In this document: positions 54,235-63,450 of the stretch, one piece after another
How positions within the stretch are numbered: the stretch's first letter is position 1
How the letters are laid out: the number at the start of each line of letters is the position of its first letter
DNA from: Hymenobacter sp. BRD67
Lineage (GTDB): Bacteria; Bacteroidota; Bacteroidia; Cytophagales; Hymenobacteraceae
Reading direction: 5' to 3'
NCBI RefSeq assembly: GCF_013256425.1
Contig: NZ_CP053904.1
Span: 806,001-870,000, forward strand
DNA length: 64,000 nucleotides
The notes under the pieces: model-generated
Told to the model about the DNA's origin: nothing
What the model saw: only the letters and a program-made list of their open reading frames with translations
The model's database searches: none
Translations under genes and position numbers: made by a program

Positions 54235-57052
54235 ATGAGATTACTTATTACCTTGTTATGGCTGGCTCTACTGGCTGGTGCCGGGGCAGTAATGGCAGCT
54301 CCGCCCACGTTGCCGGGCCGGCTGGTATTTAAGCTGCGGGCGGGCGGCGCTACCCCGACTGCCGAGCTTGATGCCGTGCGGGCGGCTTTGCAGTCGCTGC
54401 AGGCTACCGGCCTTACGCAAAAGTTTCCTCTTACCCTGCCTCCCAACCCCGAGCAGCCGGACGGCGTTGACCTGCGCCGCATATTTGAAATAACCGTGCC
54501 GCCTACGTTGAGCCTGGCTAAGGCGCGCGCCGTTCTGCTGGCCAGTGGCGTAGTGGAATACGTTGAGCCGCTTTATATTAGGCAGCCGCTATATCTACCC
54601 AATGACCCGCTTGCCGACTCTACTACCGGGGCCCAGTATTACCTGAAGCTGATTAATGCCTACCGGGCCTGGGACTTTACCAAGGGCGATACCAGCATGG
54701 TCATTGGCATGACGGATACCGGCATTCGTTACAGCCACGAAGACCTGCGCCACCAGGTGAAATATAATTATGCCGACCCTATCAATGGGAAAGATGACGA
54801 TGGCGATGGCTACATCGACAATTTTCGGGGGTGGGATTTTGCCAATAATAATAACGACCCGCTCTACGAAGGCGTGGTGGCCCACGGCTCGCTAACCTCC
54901 GGGGTAGTGGCCGGGCAGGCCGACAATGGCAAGGGGATTGCCGGCGTAGGATTCCGGTGCAAGTTTTTGCCGCTGCAAATATTTTCTGACGTCGGGGTGG
55001 CGGCTTTTGGAGGGTATGAGGCCGTCGTGTATGCAGCCGACCACGGCTGCAAGGTTATTAATATGTCGTGGGGCGGGGCGGGTGGCTATTCAAGCTTCGA
55101 GCAGGATGTGTGCACGTATGCAGCCGTAAACCGCGATGCAGTGCTGGTAGCGGCGGCCGGTAACACGCCCAATGACCTCTTATTTTACCCTGCCTCCTAC
55201 GACCACGTACTGTCGGTGTCGGCCACCGATGGTGCCGACGCGAAAGCCAGCTTTTCTACCTATAGCCACCGCGTAGACCTGGTGGCGCCGGGTATCAACA
55301 TTTTCTCGACCTATGGCTGGAATGTGCAGCTGGCAGCCGATTCGGTAGATACCGATTACTGGCGCTCGTCGGGCACTTCTTTTTCTGCCCCGCAGGTGTC
55401 AGGAGCAGCCGCGCTGGTCCGGGTCAGGTTTCCGCAGCTCACGTCCGAGCAGGTAATGGCGCAGCTGCGTCAAACTGCCGATGCCAGTATCTACAGATTG
55501 CCGGCCAACGCAGCTTACCAGGGCTACCTGGGTACGGGCCGCCTGAACGTAGGGCGGGCAGTTGCCGCCCTCAACCAACGGGAAGCCCGGGTAGTGCGCA
55601 GTAGCATGCTGCCGCCCAGCGCCGCGGGGTATGCGCCCGGTGATACCTTTCAGCTGGTAGCCACGGTGCGCAACCTGCTATTGCCCATCAGCGGCCTCAA
55701 AGTAACCTTAACCTCGCTCTCACCTTACGTGGCTGTGCACCAGGGCCTGTTTGAGGCGGGCAGCCTGGCTACGCTGGCCGAAGCCGACAACAAGGCGCTG
55801 CCCTACTGGCTGACGGTAGCCGCTACCGGCATACCAGTGAATACAACGGCCACTTTACACTACCATCTTACGGCCGATAACGGCTACCAGTCAGACCAAT
55901 ATGTAGATGTTACCCTGAACCCGGACTATGTGCAGCTTAATGCTGGTGACCTCTCGCTGACCCTGACCAGCCGCGGTAGCCTGGCCTACGATGACCTTGC
56001 CGGTACAGTGGGCCAGGGCGTCAGCTACCGCAACAGCATGCCGTTGCTAAGTGAGGGGGACTGCTACTCGCTACTTCACCTACGCGCGTCTCAGACCGCC
56101 TGCGCAGCACCAACGGCGGGGCGCGCCAGTCGTTCTATACGTTGGCTCAGGTGAGGCGCCTGGCCCCCGGCCCCCGCGCCGACCAGGAGGCCTACAGCGT
56201 ATTTCGCGACTCGCTGCCCGCTGCGCAGCAGCCACGCTCGGTGGGGGTACGTATCCGGCAGCATGGCCAAAGCTGGGGTGCGCCTGCTGCCCGTCGCAAC
56301 GTTATTTTGCTCAGCTATTCTATACAAAACCTTACTGCCGACACCCTTAAGCCCCTGTATGCCGGCTTATTTACCGACTGGGACCTGCCTGGCGCCCCTG
56401 CCCGCAACGTAGCTCGCTGGGATTCGGTCAACCGCGTAGGCTATTGCTTCGACCCTATAGCCTCAGTCGTGTACACCGGCATTCAGGTTCTGGGTACTGG
56501 CCCGGCCGGCGTATACTCTATTGACAACCAGGCGCCCAAATCCAGCCCCATCTATTTTGGCGATGGTTTTAGCCCTGCCGAAAAATACCTGGCGCTCAGC
56601 GGGGGCTTCGGGCGGGCTCACCGCGAGGCCGGCACGCTGGCTGCCGGCACCGACGTGTCGCAGGTGGTAAGCACACTGCTGACCCGGCTGGCTCCCGGCG
56701 ACTCCGCCACCGTAGCGTTTGCCGTGCTGGCTGCCCCCACGCTCGCCGAGCTACAAGCGGCGGCCCAGGCCGCCACTGCCACCTACCAGCAGGTATTGGC
56801 AGCTAGGCCGGCGGCCGGCCCGACCGCTTTCTGGAAGCTCTATCCTAACCCAACTAATGACCGGCTGCATATCGAACTGCCCATGACGCTGGGGCTGTTA
56901 CGGCTCAGGTGTTCGACAATATGGGACAGCAGGTGCTGGCTGCCCCGTTGCGGGCCGGTGGCGGCGAGCTGAGGCTGGCAGGCCTGGCTCCCGGCCTGTA
57001 CGTAGTGCGAATAGCCGGCACCAGCCTGGGGCAGCGGGTAGAACGCGAGTAG
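54235..57052 (+). CDS. Secreted S8 subtilisin-like peptidase with T9SS tail, frame broken twice
   Basis: About 939 residues after repair. A signal peptide (ending VMA) and a propeptide-like region precede the catalytic domain, with triad Asp161 (MTDTGI), His217 (AHGSLTSG) and Ser382 (SGTSFSAP), plus Asn310 for the oxyanion hole. Beta-sandwich modules follow. The first frame ends after SMPLLSEG; one base in the G run 56055-56059 restores LLLATSPTRVSD and onward. A second break in the GGGG at 56891-56894 restores a classic T9SS C terminus (LYPNPTNDRLHIELPMTLGAVTAQVFDNMGQQVL to RVERE, TAG 57052). It likely cuts proteins at the surface or in the medium after T9SS export. A terminator follows. Confidence 0.88.
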
Positions 57053-57086
57053 CTTCTGCTCGGGCCGGCAGCGACTCGTCTAAATA

Positions 57087-57120
57087 TAAAAAGCCGAACT
57101 CGGGAGAGTTCGGCTTTTTT
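57087..57120. terminator. Rho-independent terminator of the subtilase gene
   Basis: AAAAAGCCGAACTC (about 57088-57101) pairs with GAGTTCGGCTTTTT after a GGGA loop. It lies 36 bp past the repaired stop. Confidence 0.92.
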
Positions 57121-57245
57121 GCTGAAAATCAGCGCAAAACGAAGGGGCGAAAAACAGTTGGCTGGTGGTGGATGAGCCTAGCCAGGTGCAGGTTCCTGCT
57201 AACGAATAACACCCGTGCTTTTGACCAAGTACTTGTACTTAATTA

Positions 57246-57542
57246 CTAGTAGCTGGCACCCGACTTCGTGGCTGCGCTGTCTTTCTTCATGCCTTTGTGG
57301 TGCATTTTCATGTCGCCTTTGCGGGGGCGGGTTGTGGCCTTCATTGTATTGCCGGCGGCGTCTTTGCCTTTCATTTTCATTTTGCCGTCGTCACCCACTT
57401 TGGTTTTAACAGTCATACCATCAGCTTTGGAGATGGTTTTATCGCCACCGTCTTTGGTAACCGTAGTGGGCGTGGTTTGCGCCTGGGTCGAAGCAGCTAA
57501 AAACAAGCAGAGTGCCAGTGCAGAAAAAAGAGTCTTTTTCAT
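57246..57542 (-). CDS. Small secreted basic protein of unknown function
   Basis: A 98-residue protein with a signal peptide (MKKTLFSALALCLFLAASTQAQ) and a short, very Lys/Met/Gly-rich mature part (KMKMKGKDAAGNTMK, KGDMKMHHKGMKK). Such low-complexity cationic repeats have no enzymatic features; binding metal or polyanions is possible. It stands alone between the subtilase terminator and fba. Confidence 0.75.
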   Translation of the reverse strand: MKKTLFSALALCLFLAASTQAQTTPTTVTKDGGDKTISKADGMTVKTKVGDDGKMKMKGKDAAGNTMKATTRPRKGDMKMHHKGMKKDSAATKSGASY

Positions 57543-57614
57543 AATCAGAGGTAAAAAATGATGTGGCGGCTATACGCATATCCGTCGAGCTAAGTTTAGG
57601 CTGCCCCTCGCTGC

Positions 57615-58700
57615 CTAGGGCCGGCGGTTCACGGCGTTCAGGTCCTCAAAGGCTTGCTTGAGGCGCGTTACGAACGTTTTTTCGCCTTCGCGCAACCACA
57701 CGCGGGGGTCGTAGTACTTCTTGTTGGGCGCGTCCGGGCCATTGGGGTTGCCAATCTGGCCTTGTAGGAAGCCTTCGTTTTTCACGTAGTACTTCTGAAT
57801 ACCTTCCCAGAAAGCCCACTGCAAATCAGTATCAATATTCATCTTGATAGCACCGTAGCTGATAGCTTCCCGGATTTCCTCCTGGCTCGAGCCTGAGCCC
57901 CCGTGAAACACAAAATCAATGGGCAAGGCCTCGACTATATTGTGCTTCTGACGCAAATGTTCTTGCGAATTGTGCAGAATCCTGGGTTGCAGCTTCACGT
58001 TGCCCGGCTTGTACACGCCGTGCACGTTGCCAAAAGCCGCCGCGATGGTAAAGCGCGGGCTTATTTCGCTGAGCTTCTCATAGGCATACGCTACTTCCTC
58101 GGGCTGCGTGTAGAGCTTGGCGCTATCCACATCCGAGTTGTCGACGCCATCTTCCTCCCCGCCGGTTACGCCCAGCTCAATTTCCAGCGTCATGCCGATT
58201 TTGGCCATGCGCGCCAGGTATTTCTGGCAAATTTCGATGTTCTCCTCAATCGGCTCTTCCGACAGGTCGAGCATGTGCGAGCTGTACAAGGGCTGGCCAT
58301 GCTCGGCAAAAAACTTCTCGCCGGCCTCCAGCAAGCCATCAATCCAGGGAAGGAGCTTTTTAGCGGCGTGGTCGGTATGCAGAATTACGGGCACGCCATA
58401 GGCTTGCGCCATCAGATGCACGTGCTGCGCGCCCGAGATGCCGCCCGCGATGCTGGCCTGCTGCTTGTCGTTGGCCAGGCCCTTACCGGCGAAAAACTGA
58501 GCGCCACCGTTGGAGAACTGAATGATTACCGGCGAGTTGAGGTCGCGGGCCGTTTCAAGCACGGCATTCACGGTATCGGTGCCGGTTACGTTCACGGCGG
58601 GCAGGGCATAGCCGTTGGCCTTCGCGTGTTGGAAAAGGGCCTGCACTTCGTCGCCGTGCAGCACGCCGGCCCGCAGGCCGGTCAGGGTGGATGTTGCCAT
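57615..58700 (-). CDS. fbaA: Class II fructose-bisphosphate aldolase
   Basis: A 361-residue zinc-dependent glycolytic aldolase that interconverts fructose 1,6-bisphosphate with DHAP and GAP. Landmarks are YALPAVNVTGTDTVNAVLE, VILHTDHAAKKLLPW (zinc His and catalytic Asp), EIELGVTGGEEDGVDN, FGNVHGVYKPGNVKL, and FVFHGGSGSSQEEIREAI, with the two glycine-loop phosphate-binding elements. Length and motif order match FbaA-type class II-A enzymes. It has its own upstream region of 150 bp. No neighbouring glycolytic genes are in this window. Confidence 0.97.
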   Translation of the reverse strand: MATSTLTGLRAGVLHGDEVQALFQHAKANGYALPAVNVTGTDTVNAVLETARDLNSPVIIQFSNGGAQFFAGKGLANDKQQASIAGGISGAQHVHLMAQAYGVPVILHTDHAAKKLLPWIDGLLEAGEKFFAEHGQPLYSSHMLDLSEEPIEENIEICQKYLARMAKIGMTLEIELGVTGGEEDGVDNSDVDSAKLYTQPEEVAYAYEKLSEISPRFTIAAAFGNVHGVYKPGNVKLQPRILHNSQEHLRQKHNIVEALPIDFVFHGGSGSSQEEIREAISYGAIKMNIDTDLQWAFWEGIQKYYVKNEGFLQGQIGNPNGPDAPNKKYYDPRVWLREGEKTFVTRLKQAFEDLNAVNRRP

Positions 58701-58850
58701 GTTTGGAAAGGCGCGGCGCTAAGGGTACCGCGCTGCAAAGAAAACAGCCAGCCGCTGTTTTGGCATCAAGCCCTGTAATCCGGTGCCGAAGTCTGCTGCG
58801 CCGTGGCTGCAAGCCAGTACTTGCAGCTAAGGCGTAGGGTACGAATAAAA

Positions 58851-59081
58851 TCAAGCAGCATTAGCTTCATGCTTAGCAGCTGATTCCAGGTAATATACAA
58901 CCTCATCAATGGTAAGCCGGCCCCTGGAGTATAAATCCAGCGCCTGTTGCTGAGAGGGTTTTACCAGAAATGGAATACCGTTGGTATAAGAAATAATGGC
59001 TGCTACAAGTCGTTGGCGGCTCTGCTCAGTAGCAGAAGAAGAAACTTGCAAGGGTTGAATAGAGCGGGTGGGAAAGTTCAT
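58851..59081 (-). CDS. Small protein, possibly a VbhA-like antitoxin without partner
   Basis: A 76-residue protein (MNFPTRSIQPLQ...). The C-terminal half QQQALDLYSRGRLTIDEVVYYLES resembles the YxxGxxxxxE(V/F) helix of VbhA/Phd-type small antitoxins, but the similarity is short. There is no toxin gene (Fic or RelE-type) adjacent on either side. It might also be a plain regulatory protein. The call is weak. Confidence 0.5.
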   Translation of the reverse strand: MNFPTRSIQPLQVSSSATEQSRQRLVAAIISYTNGIPFLVKPSQQQALDLYSRGRLTIDEVVYYLESAAKHEANAA

Positions 59082-59481
59082 AAGTTAAAGTTAGCACCCG
59101 CGTTGGAGTTTTCTGTGCTGGTTTTGTGCAATTATTTTAAATTTTATCGGCCATGGTTTCGCTTCAGCCGGTAAGTACATCGCCGATAGGCGCTTTGCCT
59201 CAGGCCATGGCCCCAAATGAGACTGCGACTTGCCATGTCAAGCGCGAAAAAACCAGAACCTGGCGGGTAGGTGCCAGGGCATACCCGTTACCGGCGCAGT
59301 GTGCCGGCAGCCTGCCTGACATAGCACCAGTCCCGAGGCAACGATAGCTCAACTGTCAACCTTAACGCAAGAGTAATTCACTGGTAATTACCCCGGTTTT
59401 TAGGGCTGGTACCTTTACATGGTAATTGAGGTTCGCCATATGCAATAAATTAATTAATTTACTTTTCAAGCACGCTAGTTA
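59082..59481. other. Intergenic region before the IS200-type element
   Basis: About 400 bp with no convincing gene or regulatory motif. AT-rich sequence immediately left of the element begins near 59440. Confidence 0.5.
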
Positions 59482-60070
59482 AAGCTATGCCCTTTAGGGC
59501 AAGACTTTAGTTGCTACTCACTTCTAGGCGCTTGGTAGCTTTGTAAGATGAAGCAGCGAACAGGCAGCCATTCGGTTCACAAGCTGGAAGTGCATCTGGT
59601 GTGGAGCACCAAATACCGCTATCAGGTGCTGACGGGTGATGTACAACTGCGCTGCCGAGACCTGTTGCGTCAAACGTGTAATGCGTTGGATGTACGCATT
59701 TTGAAAGGGGTAGTAAGCAAGGACCATATTCATTTGCATGTCTCGTATCCGCCTTCGCTAGCGCTGAGCGAGTTGATGCGCCGGCTGAAAGGGCGCAGTG
59801 CTAAGTTGTTGCTGCAAGAGTTTCCCGAGTTGAAGCGCCGGTACTGGGGCGGTCATTTCTGGGGCATTGGCTATGGTGCCTGGAGCGTGGGGAACATCAC
59901 GGACGAGCTATTGGAAGCGTACTTGAACCATCACAAAGACCAGCCCAATGGGGACGAGAATTTTATTCTGGAATAGCCCACTTGTAGTGGGGGCTTTCAG
60001 TCGGCTTTAGCCGAAACCAGCGAATTTCATTCGCAAACCAAACCTATGGACTTACAGTCCATAGTCGTTT
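59482..60070 (+). mobile_element. IS200/IS605-family element, single-strand transposon
   Basis: A HUH transposase gene is flanked by the subterminal hairpins expected of this family: GCCC-TTTA-GGGC at 59489-59500 on the left, and on the right three clean hairpins at 60002-60013, 60020-60034 and 60045-60063, after an imperfect one near 59974-59994. There are no terminal inverted repeats or target duplication, as usual. End points are approximate. Confidence 0.65.
59548..59976 (+). CDS. tnpA: IS200/IS605-type TnpA transposase
   Basis: A 142-residue HUH/Y1 transposase. The metal-binding HUH motif is in KDHIHLHVSYP (His60/His62), and the candidate catalytic Tyr125 lies in ITDELLEAYLNHH. The MRRLKGRSAKLLLQEFPELKRRYWGGHFWGIGYG segment is typical. 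It performs transposition of single-stranded DNA using flanking hairpins. No TnpB/IscB accessory gene is present. It appears intact. Confidence 0.94.
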   Translation: MKQRTGSHSVHKLEVHLVWSTKYRYQVLTGDVQLRCRDLLRQTCNALDVRILKGVVSKDHIHLHVSYPPSLALSELMRRLKGRSAKLLLQEFPELKRRYWGGHFWGIGYGAWSVGNITDELLEAYLNHHKDQPNGDENFILE

Positions 60071-60080
60071 AGTATCGGGT

Positions 60081-60542
60081 ATGGTATCTTATTTACTGTC
60101 AGCTTTATTCAGCGTATTGATAACGTTTGTCAGTTGCGCCCAAGCCATACCGGCCGCGTCTGGTCTGGTTTCCAATGCAGTCAGCAGTGCTGGTTCAGTA
60201 GCTGGCCAGGAAGCAGCTCCCGTTCTGATATATGCCGACCAAATGCCCACTTTCGTGGGAGGCGAGCAGGCCCTGCATCATTACCTGGCCACGAAACTCG
60301 TTTATCCTGTCGAGTCCTTCCGGCGCGGGCAGTCCGGCTCGGTAGTTGTGCAGTTTATTGTGGATGAGCAGGGGCGCATACTCGACCCAGTCGTGCTTAA
60401 GACAAGCAACGCAGACTTTGCCGAAGAGGCTATTCGCTTAGTGCGACTCATGCCTTGGTGGACTCCCGGCCAGCAGGAAGGGAAAGCCGTGCGGGTGCGC
60501 TGTACCCTGCCTATTCTCTTTTCCTTTAAGCGGGGAAACTGA
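60081..60542 (+). CDS. TonB C-terminal domain energy-transducer-like protein
   Basis: A 153-residue protein with a hydrophobic N terminus (MVSYLLSALFSVLITFVSCAQA), which could be a membrane anchor or a lipoprotein signal with the Cys at about 19 (FVSC). A TonB_C domain occupies about residues 70-150: GEQALHHYLATKLVYP, GSVVVQFIVDEQGRILDPVV and EAIRLVRLMPWWTPGQQEGKAV. It lacks the Pro-rich periplasmic span of true TonB, so it may be a solitary TonB_C protein rather than the main energiser of the receptors. It lies 10 bp right of the IS200 hairpins, so its promoter may lie within the element. Confidence 0.85.
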   Translation: MVSYLLSALFSVLITFVSCAQAIPAASGLVSNAVSSAGSVAGQEAAPVLIYADQMPTFVGGEQALHHYLATKLVYPVESFRRGQSGSVVVQFIVDEQGRILDPVVLKTSNADFAEEAIRLVRLMPWWTPGQQEGKAVRVRCTLPILFSFKRGN

Positions 60543-60676
60543 CTGGATGTTCTACCTGCGCCTTAGTAGTGCAACTGGCCGCCTGGCACTACACTGCCAG
60601 GCGGGCCGACCAGAGCAGTAAGCGAGTAGCGCACCGCCAGCCTCGGGGTAGAATATTCATATTTAATTATATTATA

Positions 60677-60710
60677 AAAAAGGACCTCACATGCATGTGA
60701 GGTCCTTTTG
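60677..60710. terminator. Palindromic terminator next to the tRNA
   Basis: GGACCTCACATG and CATGTGAGGTCC form a self-complementary 24-bp palindrome (60682-60705), bounded by A and T runs. It directly abuts the 3' end of the tRNA. Confidence 0.75.
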
Positions 60711-60711
60711 G

Positions 60712-60783
60712 TGGTCGCGTTAGGAATCGAACCTAAATCTAGAGCTTCGGAGGCTCCTATACTATCCGTTGTACTACGCGACC
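60712..60783 (-). tRNA. tRNA-Arg (anticodon CCG)
   Basis: On the minus strand a full cloverleaf of 72 nt: acceptor stem GGTCGCG...CGCGACC with discriminator A, D arm GTAC-AACGGATA-GTAT, anticodon stem GGAGC/GCTCT with loop CTCCGAA (anticodon CCG, reading CGG), and T arm TTAGG-TTCGATT-CCTAA. CCA is not encoded. Confidence 0.95.
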
Positions 60784-60928
60784 TGTTGCGGGGCTGCAAA
60801 AGTAGCCACAAAAGCCGGGGTAGCCAAACGTAGGACGGTTTTTATCCCGCTTGCGGCCCAAGCGAAGCATTCAGGCGGCAATTCGGGGGCTAAATTACTT
60901 AACTGGCGATGCCGCAGTGCGTCACTAC

Positions 60929-61908
60929 CTAGCTAAAGCCTAATACCGGATGCGGCTGATAGGGCTCTTCAAGGCGTTTTATCTCCTCTGCTGAGAGCTT
61001 TACATCTACTGCGGCCACGGCGTCTTCGAGGTGGCCGGGCTTGCTGGCACCCACGATAGGGGAAGTGATAACGGGCTTACTCAGCATCCAGGCCAGAGCA
61101 ATCTGGGCGTTGGGCAGGCCACGCTCCTGGGCAATTTCCGTCACGCGGTCGGCCACTGCAAAATCATCGTCGCGGCCGTAGAGGCTTTTGCCAAAGTTGT
61201 CCGTCTTGGCTCGCTCGGTTTCGTTGCGCTCCTTCGAGCGCCCGCCCGTGAGCAGCCCGCGCGCCAGCGGCGACCACGGAATAACGCCAATTTTCTGGTC
61301 CTGGCACAGCGGCAGCATTTCGCGCTCCTCCTCGCGGTACACGAGGTTGTAGTGCGGCTGCATACTCACGAAGCGCGTCCAGTTGTGCAGGTCGGCCAGG
61401 TACAGCGCCTGGGCAAACTGCCAGCTGAACATCGATGATGCCCGATGTAGCGGGCCTTGCCGGCCTTCACCACGTCGTGCAGTGCCTCCAGTGTCTCCTC
61501 AATGGGCGTAGTATAATCCCAGCGATGTATCTGGTAAAGGTCTACGTAGTCGGTGCCCAGTCGCCGGAGGCTAGCGTCGATGGCACTCATAATGTGCTTA
61601 CGCGAGAGGCCTTTATCGTTCGGCCCTGGCCCCATCGGGTTGAAGACCTTGGTAGCCAGTACCAGCTCGTCGCGCTTGGCGAAGTCGCGCAGGGCACGCC
61701 CTACTACTTCCTCACTTGCGCCGTTGGAGTACACATCGGCCGTGTCGAAGAAGTTGATGCCTAATTCCAGCGCTTTTTGAATGAAAGGCCGGCTGGCTTC
61801 TTCATTCAGGGCCCAGGGCCAGCGCTCGGTGGGCGTGCCGTAGGTCATGGTGCCCAGGCAGATTTTAGAAACCTGTAAGCCAGTGTTTCCTAAGCGGGTA
61901 AATTCCAT
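60929..61908 (-). CDS. Aldo/keto reductase, frame broken once
   Basis: About 326 residues after repair. The N-terminal frame has MEFTRLGNTGLQVSKICLGTMTYG and FFDTADVYSNGASEEVVGRALR (catalytic Asp and Tyr). KRDELVLATKV supplies the catalytic Lys and YVDLYQIHRWD the His. After residue ~158 the frame fails; one base in the run 61441-61443 joins ARYIGASSMFSWQFAQALYLAD to the rest (WSPLARGLLTG, DRVTEIAQERGLPNAQIALAW). The C terminus is a family-typical EPYQPHPV. It reduces aldehydes or ketones with NADPH. It is a single gene, downstream (in transcription order) of the sucC terminators. Confidence 0.92.
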
Positions 61909-61946
61909 TGGACAAGGAAATAGGTAGGTAGATTAGCCGATTGCTG

Positions 61947-61985
61947 AAGCACGTCATGCTAAATGCAGGGAAGCATGACGTGCTT
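61947..61985. terminator. Strong hairpin between the aldo/keto reductase and sucC
   Basis: A perfect 14-bp stem (61947-61960 with 61972-61985) and TTTT on the plus strand. With the hairpin at 62004-62038 it closes the sucC transcript; it also insulates the reductase gene. Confidence 0.8.
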
Positions 61986-62003
61986 TTTAGGGGGTTATAA
62001 CAT

Positions 62004-62038
62004 AAAAAAGCCCGCCCAGGTTACCGGACGAGCTTTTT
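62004..62038 (-). terminator. sucC rho-independent terminator
   Basis: On the minus strand GCTCGTCC pairs with GGGCGGGC (two wobble pairs), followed by TTTTTT, 22 bp past the sucC stop. Confidence 0.85.
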
Positions 62039-62060
62039 ATAATATTTATTTTTCGCTATA

Positions 62061-63257
62061 TTACGCAGCGGCCAGTACTTCCTTCACGCGGGCGGCGGCA
62101 TCTTTCAGCAGCACGGCCGACTTCACCTGCAGGCCGCTCTCATCGATGATGCGGGCGCCTTCCTCCGCGTTGGTGCCTTGCAGGCGCACGATGATGGGCA
62201 CGCGGATGTCACCGATTTTCTTGTAGGCTTCCACTACGCCGTTGGCCACGCGGTCGCAGCGCACAATGCCGCCGAAGATGTTGATGAGGATGGCCTTCAC
62301 GTTCGGGTCTTTCAGGATGATGCGGAAGCCCGCCTCTACCGTCTGGGCGTTGGCTCCACCCCCGACGTCGAGGAAGTTAGCGGGCTCGCCGCCGCTCAGC
62401 TTGATGATGTCCATCGTGGCCATGGCCAGGCCCGCGCCGTTTACCATGCAGCCCACGTTGCCGTCGAGTTTCACGTAGTTCAGGTTCGAAGCTGAGGCCT
62501 CCACTTCCAGCGGGTCTTCCTCGTTGAGGTCGCGCAGGGCTACGAAGTCCTTGTGGCGGTAGAGGGCGTTGTCGTCCAGGGTCACCTTGGCGTCAACGGC
62601 CAGAATCTTATTGTCCGACGTCTTCAGCACCGGGTTAATCTCGAACATGGCCGAGTCGGTTTCATCGTAGGCCTTGTACAAGGCCGTCACGAACTTCACC
62701 ATTTCCTTGAAGGCATCGCCCGAGAGGCCAAGGCCAAAGGCAATTTTGCGCGCCTGAAAGCCTTGCAGGCCCACGGCGGGGTCTACAAACTCCTTATGGA
62801 TTTTTTCGGGGTGCGACTCGGCAACCTCCTCGATATCCATGCCGCCCTCGGTGGTGTAGATAATGACATTTTTGCCGCTGGTGCGGTCGAGCAGTACGCT
62901 CATGTAGTACTCCTTGGTAGGGCTTTCGCCGGGGTAGTATACATCCTGGGCGATGAGCACCTTGTGCACCTTGCGGCCTTCGGCGCCGGTCTGCTTGGTC
63001 ACGAGCTGCATGCCGAGAATCTGGCCGGCGATGTCTTTTACCTGCTCCAGATTTTTAGCGAGCTTCACTCCGCCGCCCTTGCCCCGGCCGCCGGCATGAA
63101 TCTGGGCCTTGATAACGTACCAGCTGGTGCCGGTTTGCTCGGTGAGCTTTTTGGCGGCTTCTACGGCTTCTTCGGCGGTGTCGGCCGTAATGCCTTCCTG
63201 CACGCGCACGCCGTACTTTTTCAGAATTTCCTTGCCTTGATACTCGTGAATGTTCAT
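62061..63257 (-). CDS. sucC: Succinyl-CoA ligase, beta subunit
   Basis: A 398-residue TCA-cycle enzyme subunit that binds ADP/GDP and succinate. The start is ATG 63257 ([17 protein letters not shown]), the conserved N terminus; a longer in-frame extension is not family-like. The ATP-grasp domain has [20 protein letters not shown]. The C-terminal domain has [42 protein letters not shown] and [21 protein letters not shown]. sucD is not in the window, as it often lies elsewhere in Bacteroidota. Divergent from a LolD-type ATPase gene. Confidence 0.97.
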   Translation of the reverse strand: MNIHEYQGKEILKKYGVRVQEGITADTAEEAVEAAKKLTEQTGTSWYVIKAQIHAGGRGKGGGVKLAKNLEQVKDIAGQILGMQLVTKQTGAEGRKVHKVLIAQDVYYPGESPTKEYYMSVLLDRTSGKNVIIYTTEGGMDIEEVAESHPEKIHKEFVDPAVGLQGFQARKIAFGLGLSGDAFKEMVKFVTALYKAYDETDSAMFEINPVLKTSDNKILAVDAKVTLDDNALYRHKDFVALRDLNEEDPLEVEASASNLNYVKLDGNVGCMVNGAGLAMATMDIIKLSGGEPANFLDVGGGANAQTVEAGFRIILKDPNVKAILINIFGGIVRCDRVANGVVEAYKKIGDIRVPIIVRLQGTNAEEGARIIDESGLQVKSAVLLKDAAARVKEVLAAA

Positions 63258-63450
63258 CGGAGGGGTAGGGGTGATGCTAATTACTGGCGCGAAGGTAGGG
63301 CCGGAAGGAGTAATGGGAGTAATTTGAGTAAGGGGAGTAAAGCCGTGCAAATAATAGCCATGACATTACCCTCCTTACTCATTATGCCAACGCCCGGCCC
63401 CCTTTCCGCGTAGCTTTGCCCTGATACTATATTATTTTCTTTCGTTCGCT

